The notes below the pieces were generated by a model. The model did not search any database. It was given only the letters and a program-made list of their open reading frames with translations, and was not told the DNA's origin. A stretch of DNA of 64,000 bases from Daejeonella sp. (GTDB lineage Bacteria > Bacteroidota > Bacteroidia > Sphingobacteriales > Sphingobacteriaceae), in the NCBI RefSeq assembly GCF_017495225.1, contig NZ_JAFEIG010000004.1:1-64000 (forward strand). Reading direction: 5' to 3'. Below, in pieces: positions 43,667 to 52,707 of the stretch (its first letter is position 1; each line of letters begins with the position of its first letter). A program made the position numbers and the translations under genes.

Positions 43667-44464
43667 ATGAAATTCTGGTCCCTAAAAAAACTATTTTTTG
43701 CAGCCATTTTACTCAATATTCCCTTTCAAAGTATGGCATGGGGTATGCTTGGTCATCGTGTTGTTGCACATGTTGCCGAGAGCTATTTAACTAAAAAGGC
43801 TAGTCGCGAAGTAAAAAACATCCTTGGCAACGAGAGCCTGGCTATGGCTAGTAATTGGGCTGATTTTATAAAATCTGAACCAGCATACGATTATTTAGGA
43901 AATTGGCATTATATCAATTTACCAGCAGGGATGAGCACCGAACAGCTCCAAAATCACCTTCAAAATGATACTACAACCAATGCATACACTCGAATTAATT
44001 TTTTGAGTTCAGAGCTTAAAAACAAAGCCCTAGAACAAGAAAAAAAGGCGATGTACCTTAAAATCTTAATTCATTTAGTGGGAGATATTCATCAACCAAT
44101 GCATACTGGGCGTTTTGAAGACTTAGGTGGCAATAAAGTGCAGCTTAAATGGTTTGGTCAAAACACAAATCTTCACCGTGTTTGGGATAGTGATTTAATT
44201 GACTATCAAAACCTTAGCTATACAGAATACGCTCAATCAATCAATTTCCTTGATAAAAATAGATTGCATTCTCTTCAGCAAGAAGCTGCATCACAATGGG
44301 TTATCGATTCTTATAAAATTAGTGAGAAATTATACTCTGGAGTAAAAACAGATGATAAATTGAGCTATAGATACATTTATGATCATATCGATATCGCCAA
44401 TCAACAAATGTTAAAAGGTGGGGTACATTTAGCTGCACTTTTAAATGATATTTTTAAAAATTAA
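43667..44464 (+). CDS. S1/P1 nuclease, secreted
   Basis: A zinc-dependent single-strand nuclease of the S1/P1 family. A signal peptide (KLFFAAILLNIPFQSMA) ends before WGMLGHRVVAHVAE, where the mature N-terminal Trp is the first zinc ligand. Further ligand motifs are NWADFI, NWHYINLP, HLVGDIHQPMHTG and LHRVWDSDLI. All are intact, so activity on RNA/DNA and 3'-phosphates is likely in the periplasm or outside. The start is set at the ATG 43667, two codons after the TTG used by the track. Confidence 0.94.
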   Translation: MKFWSLKKLFFAAILLNIPFQSMAWGMLGHRVVAHVAESYLTKKASREVKNILGNESLAMASNWADFIKSEPAYDYLGNWHYINLPAGMSTEQLQNHLQNDTTTNAYTRINFLSSELKNKALEQEKKAMYLKILIHLVGDIHQPMHTGRFEDLGGNKVQLKWFGQNTNLHRVWDSDLIDYQNLSYTEYAQSINFLDKNRLHSLQQEAASQWVIDSYKISEKLYSGVKTDDKLSYRYIYDHIDIANQQMLKGGVHLAALLNDIFKN

Positions 44465-44484
44465 TAAAGTAACCGCTAAAATCT

Positions 44485-44928
44485 ATGAAGATCTTAATGG
44501 TTTGTTTAGGTAATATCTGTCGCTCGCCACTAGCTCACGGTGTTTTAGAACACATGGTAAAAGAAAGAAAGCTAAACTGGGAGATTGATTCGGCTGGCAC
44601 TGGTAACTGGCATATTGGTGAGCAACCCGACAGACGATCGATTGCTGTCGCTAAAAAATATGGCGTGGATATTAGCAATCAATCTTGCAGACAGTTTCAA
44701 ACTGATGATTTTGAAAATTTTGACCATATTTTAGTAATGGATCAAAATAATCTTTCGGATGTAATTTCTTTAGCACAAAGGGATGCTGACTTTGGGAAAG
44801 TTAGGCTTTTTCTCAAAAATGGCATCGTTCCAGATCCATATCATGACGACAAGCAATTTGATCCGGTGTATCACATGATCGAAAAGCGTTGTTTAGAACT
44901 TATTGAGGAGCTCGACACAAATCGTTAA
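44485..44928 (+). CDS. Low-molecular-weight protein tyrosine phosphatase
   Basis: A 147-residue phosphatase. The P-loop CLGNICRSP (Cys7, C-x5-R-S) is at the N-terminus and the general acid Asp is in VPDPYHDD (about residue 113-120). Length is typical. Likely acts on tyrosine-phosphorylated proteins (polysaccharide export) or arginine phosphate; no partner kinase is near. It begins 20 bp after the S1/P1 nuclease. Confidence 0.93.
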   Translation: MKILMVCLGNICRSPLAHGVLEHMVKERKLNWEIDSAGTGNWHIGEQPDRRSIAVAKKYGVDISNQSCRQFQTDDFENFDHILVMDQNNLSDVISLAQRDADFGKVRLFLKNGIVPDPYHDDKQFDPVYHMIEKRCLELIEELDTNR

Positions 44929-44944
44929 GCTTCTACTCTTTTTG

Positions 44945-44952
44945 TACATTTG
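44945..44952 (+). promoter_or_regulatory. -7 box (TACATTTG) directly before hisS
   Basis: TACATTTG matches TAnnTTTG and lies only four bases before the hisS ATG, so transcription would start at or next to the start codon. No -33 TTG is seen at normal spacing. Confidence 0.45.
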
Positions 44953-44956
44953 ACAC

Positions 44957-46348
44957 ATGGCAATTATTAAACCATCAATTCCTAAGGGAACCCGTGATTT
45001 TTCTGCAAGCGAAATGGTAAAACGGAACCATATTTTTAATACGATCAGTTCAGTATTTAAAAAATATGGCTACCAAGAGATTCAAACTCCAACAATGGAA
45101 AATCTGAACACCCTAACCGGAAAATATGGCGATGAAGGTGATAAGTTAATTTTCAAGGTTTTAAATTCTGGAGATTACCTATCCAACATCCCATCCGAAA
45201 AATTAGAAAGTCGAAACTCTCAAGCACTTATCTCAGAAATAAGTGAAAAAGCACTTCGATACGACCTTACCGTTCCTTTTGCACGCTATGTGGTGATGCA
45301 TAGAAATGATATTTCTTTCCCTTTTAAAAGATTTCAAATTCAACCGGTATGGCGTGCCGACCGACCACAAAAAGGAAGATACCGCGAATTTTATCAATGT
45401 GATGCAGATGTTGTTGGATCAGAAAGTTTAATTAATGAGGCTGAATTTGTTTTAATTTATCATGAAGCTTTAAGCAAACTCGGACTCAAAGATTTTACCA
45501 TTAAAATCAATAATCGCAAGATTTTATCTGGCATAGCTGAAATTATTGGTAAGCCGCAACTCATTGTAGATATGACTGTTGCCATTGATAAACTAGATAA
45601 AATTGGTTTAGATGGCGTAATTAAAGAATTGATAGAACGTGGTTTTACGGAACAAGATATTGAAAAACTAAAGCCAATTATCTTGCTCAATGGTTCAAAT
45701 GAAGAAAAACTAAAGAGTCTGAAGGAGGTACTTTCTTCTTCTCAAACTGGACTAAAGGGAATTGCTGAAATAGAAAGTATTTTTAATTATTTAGAAGTGC
45801 TAACAAGTGAGACTAAAACTTCAGTAAAACAAAATCTTGAATTAGATATTACATTAGCTAGAGGCTTAAACTATTATACCGGTGCAATTTTTGAAGTTAA
45901 AACTAATGAGGTTGCTATGGGTAGCATCGGTGGCGGTGGTCGCTATGACGATTTAACTGGTATGTTTGGCCTAAGCGACTTAACAGGTGTGGGGATATCA
46001 TTTGGTGCCGACCGCATCTATGATGTGTTAGAAGAGCTAAAACTATTCCCAGAGAGCACTTCTGAAAGTACCAAGGTGTTAATTAGTAATTTCGATGAAC
46101 AAGCTGAAATTTTTGCATTGCCTTTACTTCAAAAACTAAGAGCAGAAGGAATTAGCGCTGAGATTTATCCTTCATCTACAAAGCTCAAAAAGCAAATGAC
46201 TTATGCAGATGATAAAAAAATTCCTTTCGTAATTCTAATTGGAAGCGATGAAATGGAAAGCGGGTTATTAACATTAAAAAATATGAAGAGCGGTGAGCAG
46301 CAAATGCTTTCATCGAATCAAATAGTAGAATTATTACTAAATAAATAA
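44957..46348 (+). CDS. hisS: Histidyl-tRNA synthetase
   Basis: A 463-residue class II synthetase charging tRNA-His. It has [15 protein letters not shown] at the start, motif 2 [20 protein letters not shown], the histidine-A loop [15 protein letters not shown] and motif 3 GGGGRYDDL...[11 protein letters not shown]. The C-terminal anticodon-binding domain ends the protein. It is some 40 residues longer than the E. coli enzyme, as usual in Bacteroidota. The spacing from the upstream gene and the abutting -7 box suggest it has its own promoter. Confidence 0.96.
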   Translation: MAIIKPSIPKGTRDFSASEMVKRNHIFNTISSVFKKYGYQEIQTPTMENLNTLTGKYGDEGDKLIFKVLNSGDYLSNIPSEKLESRNSQALISEISEKALRYDLTVPFARYVVMHRNDISFPFKRFQIQPVWRADRPQKGRYREFYQCDADVVGSESLINEAEFVLIYHEALSKLGLKDFTIKINNRKILSGIAEIIGKPQLIVDMTVAIDKLDKIGLDGVIKELIERGFTEQDIEKLKPIILLNGSNEEKLKSLKEVLSSSQTGLKGIAEIESIFNYLEVLTSETKTSVKQNLELDITLARGLNYYTGAIFEVKTNEVAMGSIGGGGRYDDLTGMFGLSDLTGVGISFGADRIYDVLEELKLFPESTSESTKVLISNFDEQAEIFALPLLQKLRAEGISAEIYPSSTKLKKQMTYADDKKIPFVILIGSDEMESGLLTLKNMKSGEQQMLSSNQIVELLLNK

Positions 46349-46704
46349 GCTCAGTAAAATACATCACCAATTTATACGCTTAAACAATTATTGTTTAAAC
46401 AGCATAAATTTTCTATTATTTGTTAATAATAATAAATCCTGCTATCAAATTGGTCACCATATCCAAGCAAAATCCTTTTGTTGAATATTCATAATATTGT
46501 CATTAAATTTCTAGAACAATCTGTTTGAGCTTTTTAATCTGTAATTTTATTATACACCTTATTGTAAATCAGTTGTTTGTGTTTTAAAAACAATAATTGT
46601 ATCGCAATGGTTATACAATTAAAAAACATAGAAATCGATTTGATTAATTGTTTTGATTAATTAATTTTAAAGAAACATTATATAATCACTTATTAATTAA
46701 ATTT
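46349..46704. promoter_or_regulatory. Regulatory spacer upstream of the Rieske operon
   Basis: About 355 AT-rich bases. Just after hisS is a palindrome TTAAACAA-TTA-TTGTTTAA (46380-46398). Its core ACAATTATTGT recurs as the reverse complement ACAATAATTGT at 46590-46600, about 105 bases before the Rieske ATG. Two copies suggest an operator, though the first could also act as a weak terminator. No clean TAnnTTTG box was found. Confidence 0.4.
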
Positions 46705-47142
46705 ATGGAACGTAAAGATTTTCTTGCCGCACTTGGATTAGGAGCTGGCTCATTAATAGTATCTTCATGCTTAGGGGCATGTGGTAAAGGCGATTCAGCA
46801 ACACCATCAACCTCAACAGGTGGCACTAATACCAAAGTTGATTTCACAATCAATGTAGGTACGAATGCAGACATCAATTCAAAAGGTTGGACAATTCAAA
46901 ACAATATAATTATTGCTAAAAATGGTTCAAATTATATTGCACTTTCAAGTGCATGTACACACCAAAATAATCCATTAACGTACGATTCTGCAAATAATAC
47001 ATTTCCCTGCTCACTTACAGGTCCATCACATGGTTCAGTGTTTGATGCAAACGGAAATAGAACTCAGGGTCCAGCCAACTCTAATTTAAAAAAATATAAT
47101 ACCTCATTAAGCGGTACTACATTACGCGTATTTGAAGCTTAA
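46705..47142 (+). CDS. Rieske-type [2Fe-2S] lipoprotein with unusual ligand spacing
   Basis: A 145-residue exported protein. ERKDFLAALGLGAGSLIVSSC is a Tat-like signal (RK in place of RR) with a lipobox-like SSCLGAC, followed by a Ser/Thr/Gly linker. The Rieske core is CTHQNNPL (Cys-x-His) and PCSLTGPSHGSVFD, where Cys and His are separated by six residues; the normal second motif is Cys-x-x-His. The rest of the fold is kept. It may be an electron-transfer protein or a protein that has lost the cluster. It leads a three-gene unit with a DUF5777 barrel and YceI. Confidence 0.85.
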   Translation: MERKDFLAALGLGAGSLIVSSCLGACGKGDSATPSTSTGGTNTKVDFTINVGTNADINSKGWTIQNNIIIAKNGSNYIALSSACTHQNNPLTYDSANNTFPCSLTGPSHGSVFDANGNRTQGPANSNLKKYNTSLSGTTLRVFEA

Positions 47143-47154
47143 TAATCAGATATA

Positions 47155-48030
47155 ATGAAAAGAATATATTTGATATTATTACTCCTAATTCCACAGGCAC
47201 TAAAAGCACAAGATGAGCTGATGGATTTGCTTTCCGATAGCACAGAAGTGAGTTATAAGAGTGGAACATTCAAAGCTAATAGAATTATAAACGGACATTC
47301 AGTTGAAACCGTTGGTAAAAAAAATCTAGACTTTGTAATTTCACATCGCTTTGATAGGCTCAATAGAGGTTTTGATGAGTTTTTTGGCTTAGATGCGGCA
47401 ACTATAAGATTAGGTCTTGAATATGGGATCAATGATCGATTAATGGTAGGAATGGGTAGAAGCTCTTATCAGAAAGTATATGACTATTTTGGTAAATACA
47501 AATTACTTCGCCAAACATCCAATAGTGAAAAAATACCGCTTTCATTAACCTTAGTATCTGGCTATGCCATAAGAACGCAAAAAACTAATCCGAGTCTCTC
47601 ATCATTCGATCGAAGCAGTTACTTCGGGCAATTTTTATTAGCAAGGAAGTTTGACGCTGGATTTTCTCTACAAGTATCGCCAACGCTAATTCATAGAAAT
47701 CGTCCGGATACTTTTAATGATTCCGAAACAGTGTTTTCAACAGGTTTTGCTGGTATGTATAAAATATCTAAAAGAGCTTCAATAAATGGTGAGTATAATT
47801 ATGTTTTACCGAACCAGATTGATGACAGTTATACCAATAACTTCTCTTTTAGCCTAGATTTAGAAACGGGAGGACATGTTTTTCAATTATTGTTTACCAA
47901 TTCTTTTGGGATGACAGAAAGACAATTCATCACAGAAACGAATGGAGGCTGGGGTAAGGGAGATATACATTTTGGATTTAATATCTCAAGGACTTTCTCG
48001 TTCGAAAAGAAAAACAAAAACAAATGGTAA
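47155..48030 (+). CDS. DUF5777-type outer-membrane beta-barrel protein
   Basis: A 291-residue protein with a signal peptide (IYLILLLLIPQALKAQ) and about 10 alternating hydrophobic strands ending in an aromatic (FSFEKKNKNKW) tail. The pattern INGHSVETVGKKNLDFVISHRFDRLNRGFDEFFGLD is the DUF5777 signature as I know it. It lies 12 bp after the Rieske gene and overlaps the YceI gene by seven bases, so the three are one unit. Role unknown; it may pair with periplasmic YceI at the outer membrane. Confidence 0.85.
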   Translation: MKRIYLILLLLIPQALKAQDELMDLLSDSTEVSYKSGTFKANRIINGHSVETVGKKNLDFVISHRFDRLNRGFDEFFGLDAATIRLGLEYGINDRLMVGMGRSSYQKVYDYFGKYKLLRQTSNSEKIPLSLTLVSGYAIRTQKTNPSLSSFDRSSYFGQFLLARKFDAGFSLQVSPTLIHRNRPDTFNDSETVFSTGFAGMYKISKRASINGEYNYVLPNQIDDSYTNNFSFSLDLETGGHVFQLLFTNSFGMTERQFITETNGGWGKGDIHFGFNISRTFSFEKKNKNKW

Positions 48031-48578
48031 AAAAACTATTTATAATAGCGTTTTTCTGTTTTGGGGGCAGTATTTTACCTGTTGAAGCTCAATTATATAC
48101 TGCCAAGAATAGTGAGGTCGACTTCTTTTCAAAAACACCAATAGAGGATATTAAAGCTTTAAATACAAAATCTAGCTCTATTATTAATACAGCTAATGGC
48201 GAAATTGTAGTGAAAATACCTGTCGACCAATTTCAATTTAGTAATAAATTGATGCAACAACATTTTAACGAAAATTACCTTGAAAGTGAAAAATATCCAT
48301 ATGCTACTTTCAAGGGAAAAATAAATGAAGTGATAAATTTTACTAAAACTGGTGTATATGAAGTTAGCGCAAGCGGAATTTTAAATATTCATGGTGTGAA
48401 TCAGGAAAGAACAATAAAAGGGAGCTTAACTGTTGGCGATGGAATAATAAACCTAAACTCTAAGTTTGATGTTTTATTAATTGACCACAAAATCGATATA
48501 CCAAAACTTGTGTTTAAGAAAATAGCTGAAAAAATAGCTGTATCTGCACGAGTAACATATATTTTGAGTAAAAAATAA
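48024..48578 (+). CDS. YceI-family protein
   Basis: A 184-residue periplasmic lipocalin-like protein. Signal peptide KLFIIAFFCFGGSILPVEA, then the family blocks AKNSEVDFFSKTPIEDIKA, FQFSNKLMQQHFNENYL, SEKYPYATFKGKI and FKVLLIDHKIDIP-like (FDVLLIDHKI). YceI proteins bind polyisoprenoids such as quinones in a hydrophobic pocket. It overlaps the DUF5777 gene and ends at a terminator, closing the Rieske operon. A Rieske carrier plus an isoprenoid-binding protein suggests envelope redox chemistry (inference). Confidence 0.93.
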   Translation: MVKKLFIIAFFCFGGSILPVEAQLYTAKNSEVDFFSKTPIEDIKALNTKSSSIINTANGEIVVKIPVDQFQFSNKLMQQHFNENYLESEKYPYATFKGKINEVINFTKTGVYEVSASGILNIHGVNQERTIKGSLTVGDGIINLNSKFDVLLIDHKIDIPKLVFKKIAEKIAVSARVTYILSKK

Positions 48579-48597
48579 ACACATTCCTTATTTATAA

Positions 48598-48622
48598 AAA
48601 AAGCCCTTAAAAGGGCTTTTTT
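48598..48622. terminator. Bidirectional terminator between YceI and the TonB receptor
   Basis: Stem AAAAGCCCTT/AAGGGCTTTT with a short loop, flanked by A- and T-runs, so it can serve both the YceI operon and the convergent minus-strand receptor. Confidence 0.88.
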
Positions 48623-48643
48623 ATGCAATTTAGCTAAGTAATT

Positions 48644-50953
48644 CTATTTAAATACGAAAGGTAAGTACAAACCAACTGAAATGTTTCTTCCTTGATTATA
48701 ATATCCATTTGTTGGATCAGCTTCATCTAAACGACCAGGTTTAAACCTACTTAAATGGTCATAATAGGCCTTATCAAATAGGTTATTTGCTGAAACATTT
48801 AATCTTAATGGCTGGTTTTTAAGCATGAAGGTTGTCCCCATTGCCAAATTAACCAATGTATAACCAGCTGTTGATGTTTCAAAAACGTCAACTTTATTTT
48901 GCTTAAACACATTATCAAGAGCAAGAGAAAAATAAGTGTTTTTCAAGCCTTTTTTAAATTCTGGTTCAAGTCGAATTTCATTTCTTAATACAGCTGCTGG
49001 GATAAATGGAAGTGCCTTATTTGTGGCACGATTTACTCCTTTAGTATATGAAAAACTGTTTTCAAAGTGAATTAACTCAGCAGGGTGAAGTGTAAATCCG
49101 AGTTCAAGTCCCGAAAGATTTGCATTATCTTGAACAAATCTATAAACAGGAAACGTTTCGGTATCAACCACAATTGTTTCATTGCTCAATTGACGATTGT
49201 AGATATAATTATTAATATGATTATTAAATGCACCTACACTAGCACTTACCACATTATTGTTAAACTCAAATGCAAAATCACCATAATAGCTATTTTCAGG
49301 CTTTAAGTTATTGTTTCCAATCTCATACCTAAATGTGCCTTCATGTACCCCATCAGAGCTTAGTTCAGCTATATTTGGCGAACGGAAAGCAGAGCCAAGA
49401 TTAGCTTTAAAATTAAACTGCTCCGTAAACTCCTTTGTAAAACCTAAAGCTCCACTGAGGTTTGAAAAATTATTGGTGAAATTATTGAATTTAGGATTAC
49501 CGTCTTCCTCCATCTGTTCTGCTGTGATGCTGCGATAATCAAAACGTGCACCTACATTAAATGTGCTGCTGTTCCAAGATTTTTTAGCATAAGCAAAAAG
49601 ACCTAATTCATTAGAGCTATAATCAGGAATTAATAATTCTTCGGCTCTGTTTTTATTATCTTGTAAACTACCAGATAATCCAATAACAGGCTCCCAACCA
49701 TTATTCTCATTAAAATAGTATTTGAAATCGGAGCTATAAGTCTTTAAATCAAAAAATAAAGATGGGTTAATACGATCATCTTCCAACTCTCTTCTCTGAT
49801 TGTTCTGATAAGCTATGGTAGTTCTTAATCTTCCACTGTTGAACAAAAGGTGACTATTTAAAGCAACTTTATAATGTCGAATATCTTGAAAAGGCAAGAA
49901 TAAAGTACGATCTTTTAGCTGTTTATCAGTCAAAATTTCACCATTTTCATCTTCAAATTGACCATCATCATTTCTTGAAAAATCTGGCAGACCGATATTG
50001 TTTTTAAAACTTGAAAGATTTAAATGCGCATAACCCCACTTTTTGTTAAGTCCCAGCTGACCACTAAAATTTCTTTCATTAAATCCGGTATTAGCAATTC
50101 TGCCACCAGGTGCATTATAACTATAAGCACTTTTTACAGATCCTCGAGCGCGCCAAACAAATCCATTACTATTTCCTTGAAGCATTACAGAACTACCACT
50201 TAGTCCGTTATTAGATTGATAAGAACTCAATACCTCTCCCTTAATCTGACCTTCGGGCGATGGCAATGCATCAACCACATTGATCACACCTCCAAGAGCA
50301 TCAGATCCATACAATAAACTAGCTGCACCACGCAATATTTCTACACGTTCGGCACTGTATTGATCCACTTCCATTCCATGCTCATCTCCCCACTGTTGTC
50401 CTTCTTGCTTCGCTCCATCAACCAATGTTACTACACGGTTATAGCTCAATCCACGAATTACTGGCTTTGAAATACCTGCCCCAGTAGTAACCTGAGAAAC
50501 ACCAGGAACCTTAGCAATTGCATCAATTAGGTTTCCAGAAGGACGGTTTATTAATTGATCTTTATTTACTGCCGAAACCGATGTGCTATTTTTTCGATTA
50601 TCAGAACTAAACGCCGTTCCCGTTATTACCACCTCTTTAGTTTCAATAATACTAGGATACAACTCAAAAACAAGTGGCATTCTTGAAGAAAAATCAATGG
50701 TCTCAATAAGAGTTTTATAGCCAATATATCTAATTTCGACAAGGAATTTTCCCTTTTCAGGAATATTGTTAAATTGAAACTTTCCATTACTATTGCTAAC
50801 AACAGAGATTTTTAAATCCGGAATAGTAATAAGTGCGCCCGGTAAAGATTCTTTTGATTGGCCATCGATAACCTTACCTTCAAGCGATACTAATCTAGCA
50901 CTTGCGCTAGAAACTGATAAAAATAATAGTAGATATAGAATAATAGATTTCAT
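48644..50953 (-). CDS. TonB-dependent outer-membrane receptor
   Basis: A 769-residue receptor. The signal peptide is followed by a carboxypeptidase-regulatory-like beta-sandwich (about 20-105, LEGKVIDGQSKESLPGALI). The plug domain (about 110-225) has KNSTSVSAVNKDQLINRPSGNLIDAIAKVPGV, GAGISKPVIRGLSYNRVVTLVDG and SLLYGSDALGGVINV. The 22-strand barrel ends with an aromatic FVFK terminus. It imports a scarce ligand. A small His/Cys protein encoded just upstream suggests a metal (copper or zinc), but siderophore or other ligands are possible. Confidence 0.94.
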   Translation of the reverse strand: MKSIILYLLLFLSVSSASARLVSLEGKVIDGQSKESLPGALITIPDLKISVVSNSNGKFQFNNIPEKGKFLVEIRYIGYKTLIETIDFSSRMPLVFELYPSIIETKEVVITGTAFSSDNRKNSTSVSAVNKDQLINRPSGNLIDAIAKVPGVSQVTTGAGISKPVIRGLSYNRVVTLVDGAKQEGQQWGDEHGMEVDQYSAERVEILRGAASLLYGSDALGGVINVVDALPSPEGQIKGEVLSSYQSNNGLSGSSVMLQGNSNGFVWRARGSVKSAYSYNAPGGRIANTGFNERNFSGQLGLNKKWGYAHLNLSSFKNNIGLPDFSRNDDGQFEDENGEILTDKQLKDRTLFLPFQDIRHYKVALNSHLLFNSGRLRTTIAYQNNQRRELEDDRINPSLFFDLKTYSSDFKYYFNENNGWEPVIGLSGSLQDNKNRAEELLIPDYSSNELGLFAYAKKSWNSSTFNVGARFDYRSITAEQMEEDGNPKFNNFTNNFSNLSGALGFTKEFTEQFNFKANLGSAFRSPNIAELSSDGVHEGTFRYEIGNNNLKPENSYYGDFAFEFNNNVVSASVGAFNNHINNYIYNRQLSNETIVVDTETFPVYRFVQDNANLSGLELGFTLHPAELIHFENSFSYTKGVNRATNKALPFIPAAVLRNEIRLEPEFKKGLKNTYFSLALDNVFKQNKVDVFETSTAGYTLVNLAMGTTFMLKNQPLRLNVSANNLFDKAYYDHLSRFKPGRLDEADPTNGYYNQGRNISVGLYLPFVFK

Positions 50954-51038
50954 TTCTATGATTTAAGATTAATTAAAAAATAAATTAAATAAAAGCATCA
51001 CAAGAATTGTGATAGCTCAAAAAAAGAAAAAGAAAAAT

Positions 51039-51383
51039 TTATTCTGAAGGGGGACCTCTTAAACTAGTGAGGAGTAATTCTACAACATATCCTGTAACCT
51101 CATTGTTGAGAAATACAGACATAATAGGCGAAAGCCTAATTTTTTCAATGAAAGATGATTTGGTAAATGTTTTATCAAAATGAACTGCACAAACCCAGCA
51201 ATAATCGGTCTGGTTATGAACATTTACATCTTGCTTAGTACTAGAATTGATCTTCTCGGCACTAGAAACTGGTGGGATTGGAGCGTGATTATGAAAAACA
51301 TCTAAAGGCAGAAAAACAGCCGAAAAGGCCATCAGTAGAAATACTGATAGATAAAGGCTTAATGATTTTCTAATTCTTTTCAT
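51039..51383 (-). CDS. Small exported His/Cys protein upstream of the TonB receptor
   Basis: A 114-residue protein with an N-terminal signal (SLSLYLSVFLLMAFSAVFL). The mature part has FHNHAPIPP, NVHNQTDYCWVCAVHFDKTF and a C-terminal SLRGPPS. The His and Cys pairs (H-N-H, C-x-x-C, H) look like metal ligands, and the RGPP end resembles small metal-related proteins of the DUF2946/CzcI type, by memory. It lies about 85 bp before the receptor on the same strand. A role in metal sensing or delivery is inferred. A TAATTTTG -7 box stands 13 bases upstream (51397-51404). Confidence 0.72.
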   Translation of the reverse strand: MKRIRKSLSLYLSVFLLMAFSAVFLPLDVFHNHAPIPPVSSAEKINSSTKQDVNVHNQTDYCWVCAVHFDKTFTKSSFIEKIRLSPIMSVFLNNEVTGYVVELLLTSLRGPPSE

Positions 51384-51396
51384 AAATATCTAATTA

Positions 51397-51404
51397 CAAA
51401 ATTA
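51397..51404 (-). promoter_or_regulatory. -7 box (TAATTTTG) before the His/Cys protein
   Basis: TAATTTTG on the minus strand fits TAnnTTTG and sits 13 bases before the ATG at 51383. No matching -33 TTG was found. Confidence 0.4.
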
Positions 51405-51511
51405 GACAAAAGCCTTCGCATTACCTAATACATGAAATTTGAGATTGTAACAATTTAATGTTTTATTAAATATCTGAAAATAAGCTATGTAAGAATTGAA
51501 TGCATCAATAT

Positions 51512-52528
51512 CTACTTTGATTCCAAAATTTCAATTTGAGTTAATACCTCGATTTCTTTAATTGGAAAATCCGCTCCATTTCTAATCGTTTGAACAACAG
51601 CTTCAAAAAGATCCATGTATTTACCTTTAATTGAAGGCACCAAGTCAACAGTTTTAACTCCCTGATCAGTCATTAAAGTTAAACGACCCTCCTTACCAGC
51701 TTCCTCCTCGCCAAAACCAATATCACCTGGTTTCATTCCTGCAATAAGCTGATCTTCCTGCCTATCGCAAAAAGCCTTAACAAATGAGCCTTTTGTACCA
51801 TGTATAATTATTCCAGGCTGCGGATCAGCCACCAATAAACTAGTCGTAATAAATACATTAACTTGTTTAGGATAGCTTAAGTGAATATGCCCATAATCAT
51901 CAACAAGCGAGTTTTTACGATAAACGCCAGTAACCTTTCTAAAACTACTTGGCTGCCCAAAAATGCAAATCGTTTGGTCTAATAAATGAGCAGCAAGGTC
52001 ATAAACAATTCCCGCAGCAGGTAATGGGGTTTCTTTGAAAACTTTAGGTCCGATTTGTGCTCGATAACGATCATAACGCAAATGTACCTCAATAATATCC
52101 CCCAAAATTCCACTATTTATGGTATCTCTTGTAACCGCAAAATCACTTGAAAAACGTCTATTCTGATAAACCATAACCTTTCGGCCAAGCTTTCTACCCA
52201 AATCAAATATCTCTTGAGCCTCCTTAACAGTTGGAGCAAAAGGCTTTTCAACCAAAATATCCTTACCCGCCAATAAAGCCTTTTTTGAATAATCTACATG
52301 GGTATTGCTTGGCGTATTAACTATTACCAATTCAATTTCTGGATCATTTAGAATTTCTTCAAGCTTATCGTAGCTTTTTATTGCTGGATAATCGGCATTA
52401 ACTTTTTTGGTATTATGCTCTAAAACACCTTTGAAGTCAAATCCGGGATGTGCATGTACAAATGGGGCGTGAAATAACTTACCCGACATGCCATAGGCTA
52501 AAAGGGCGGTAACTATTGGTTTTTGCAT
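51512..52528 (-). CDS. Gfo/Idh/MocA-family oxidoreductase
   Basis: An NAD(P)-dependent sugar or inositol-type dehydrogenase of 338 residues. The Rossmann N-terminus reads VTALLAYGMSGKLFHAPF, close to the YdgJ/YhhX-like subgroup. VIVNTPSNTHVDYSKKALLAGKDILVEKPF has the catalytic EKP Lys, and the C-terminal domain contains VYDLAAHLLDQTI with its conserved Asp/His. The track start at 52534 is a TTG inside the TATATTTG box; the ATG at 52528 is chosen. Substrate unknown. It is a single-gene unit on the minus strand. Confidence 0.92.
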   Translation of the reverse strand: MQKPIVTALLAYGMSGKLFHAPFVHAHPGFDFKGVLEHNTKKVNADYPAIKSYDKLEEILNDPEIELVIVNTPSNTHVDYSKKALLAGKDILVEKPFAPTVKEAQEIFDLGRKLGRKVMVYQNRRFSSDFAVTRDTINSGILGDIIEVHLRYDRYRAQIGPKVFKETPLPAAGIVYDLAAHLLDQTICIFGQPSSFRKVTGVYRKNSLVDDYGHIHLSYPKQVNVFITTSLLVADPQPGIIIHGTKGSFVKAFCDRQEDQLIAGMKPGDIGFGEEEAGKEGRLTLMTDQGVKTVDLVPSIKGKYMDLFEAVVQTIRNGADFPIKEIEVLTQIEILESK

Positions 52529-52531
52529 AAA

Positions 52532-52539
52532 CAAATATA
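52532..52539 (-). promoter_or_regulatory. -7 box (TATATTTG) directly before the oxidoreductase gene
   Basis: TATATTTG matches TAnnTTTG and ends three bases before the ATG at 52528. It is one of several boxes abutting start codons in this window. Confidence 0.45.
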
Positions 52540-52707
52540 ATATTTGAAAGCAATTTCATGGCTTGATTTTAATTGTTCTATCCTGATTTTTCTTAAAAAT
52601 TTAACGCATAAGATTTAAAAAGAGCATTCATCCTTGATTTATCAATATCTAGTGGTTTAAAAACAAATCATTCCTCTAAATCGCTAATTTTTACTGACTT
52701 TTGCATC

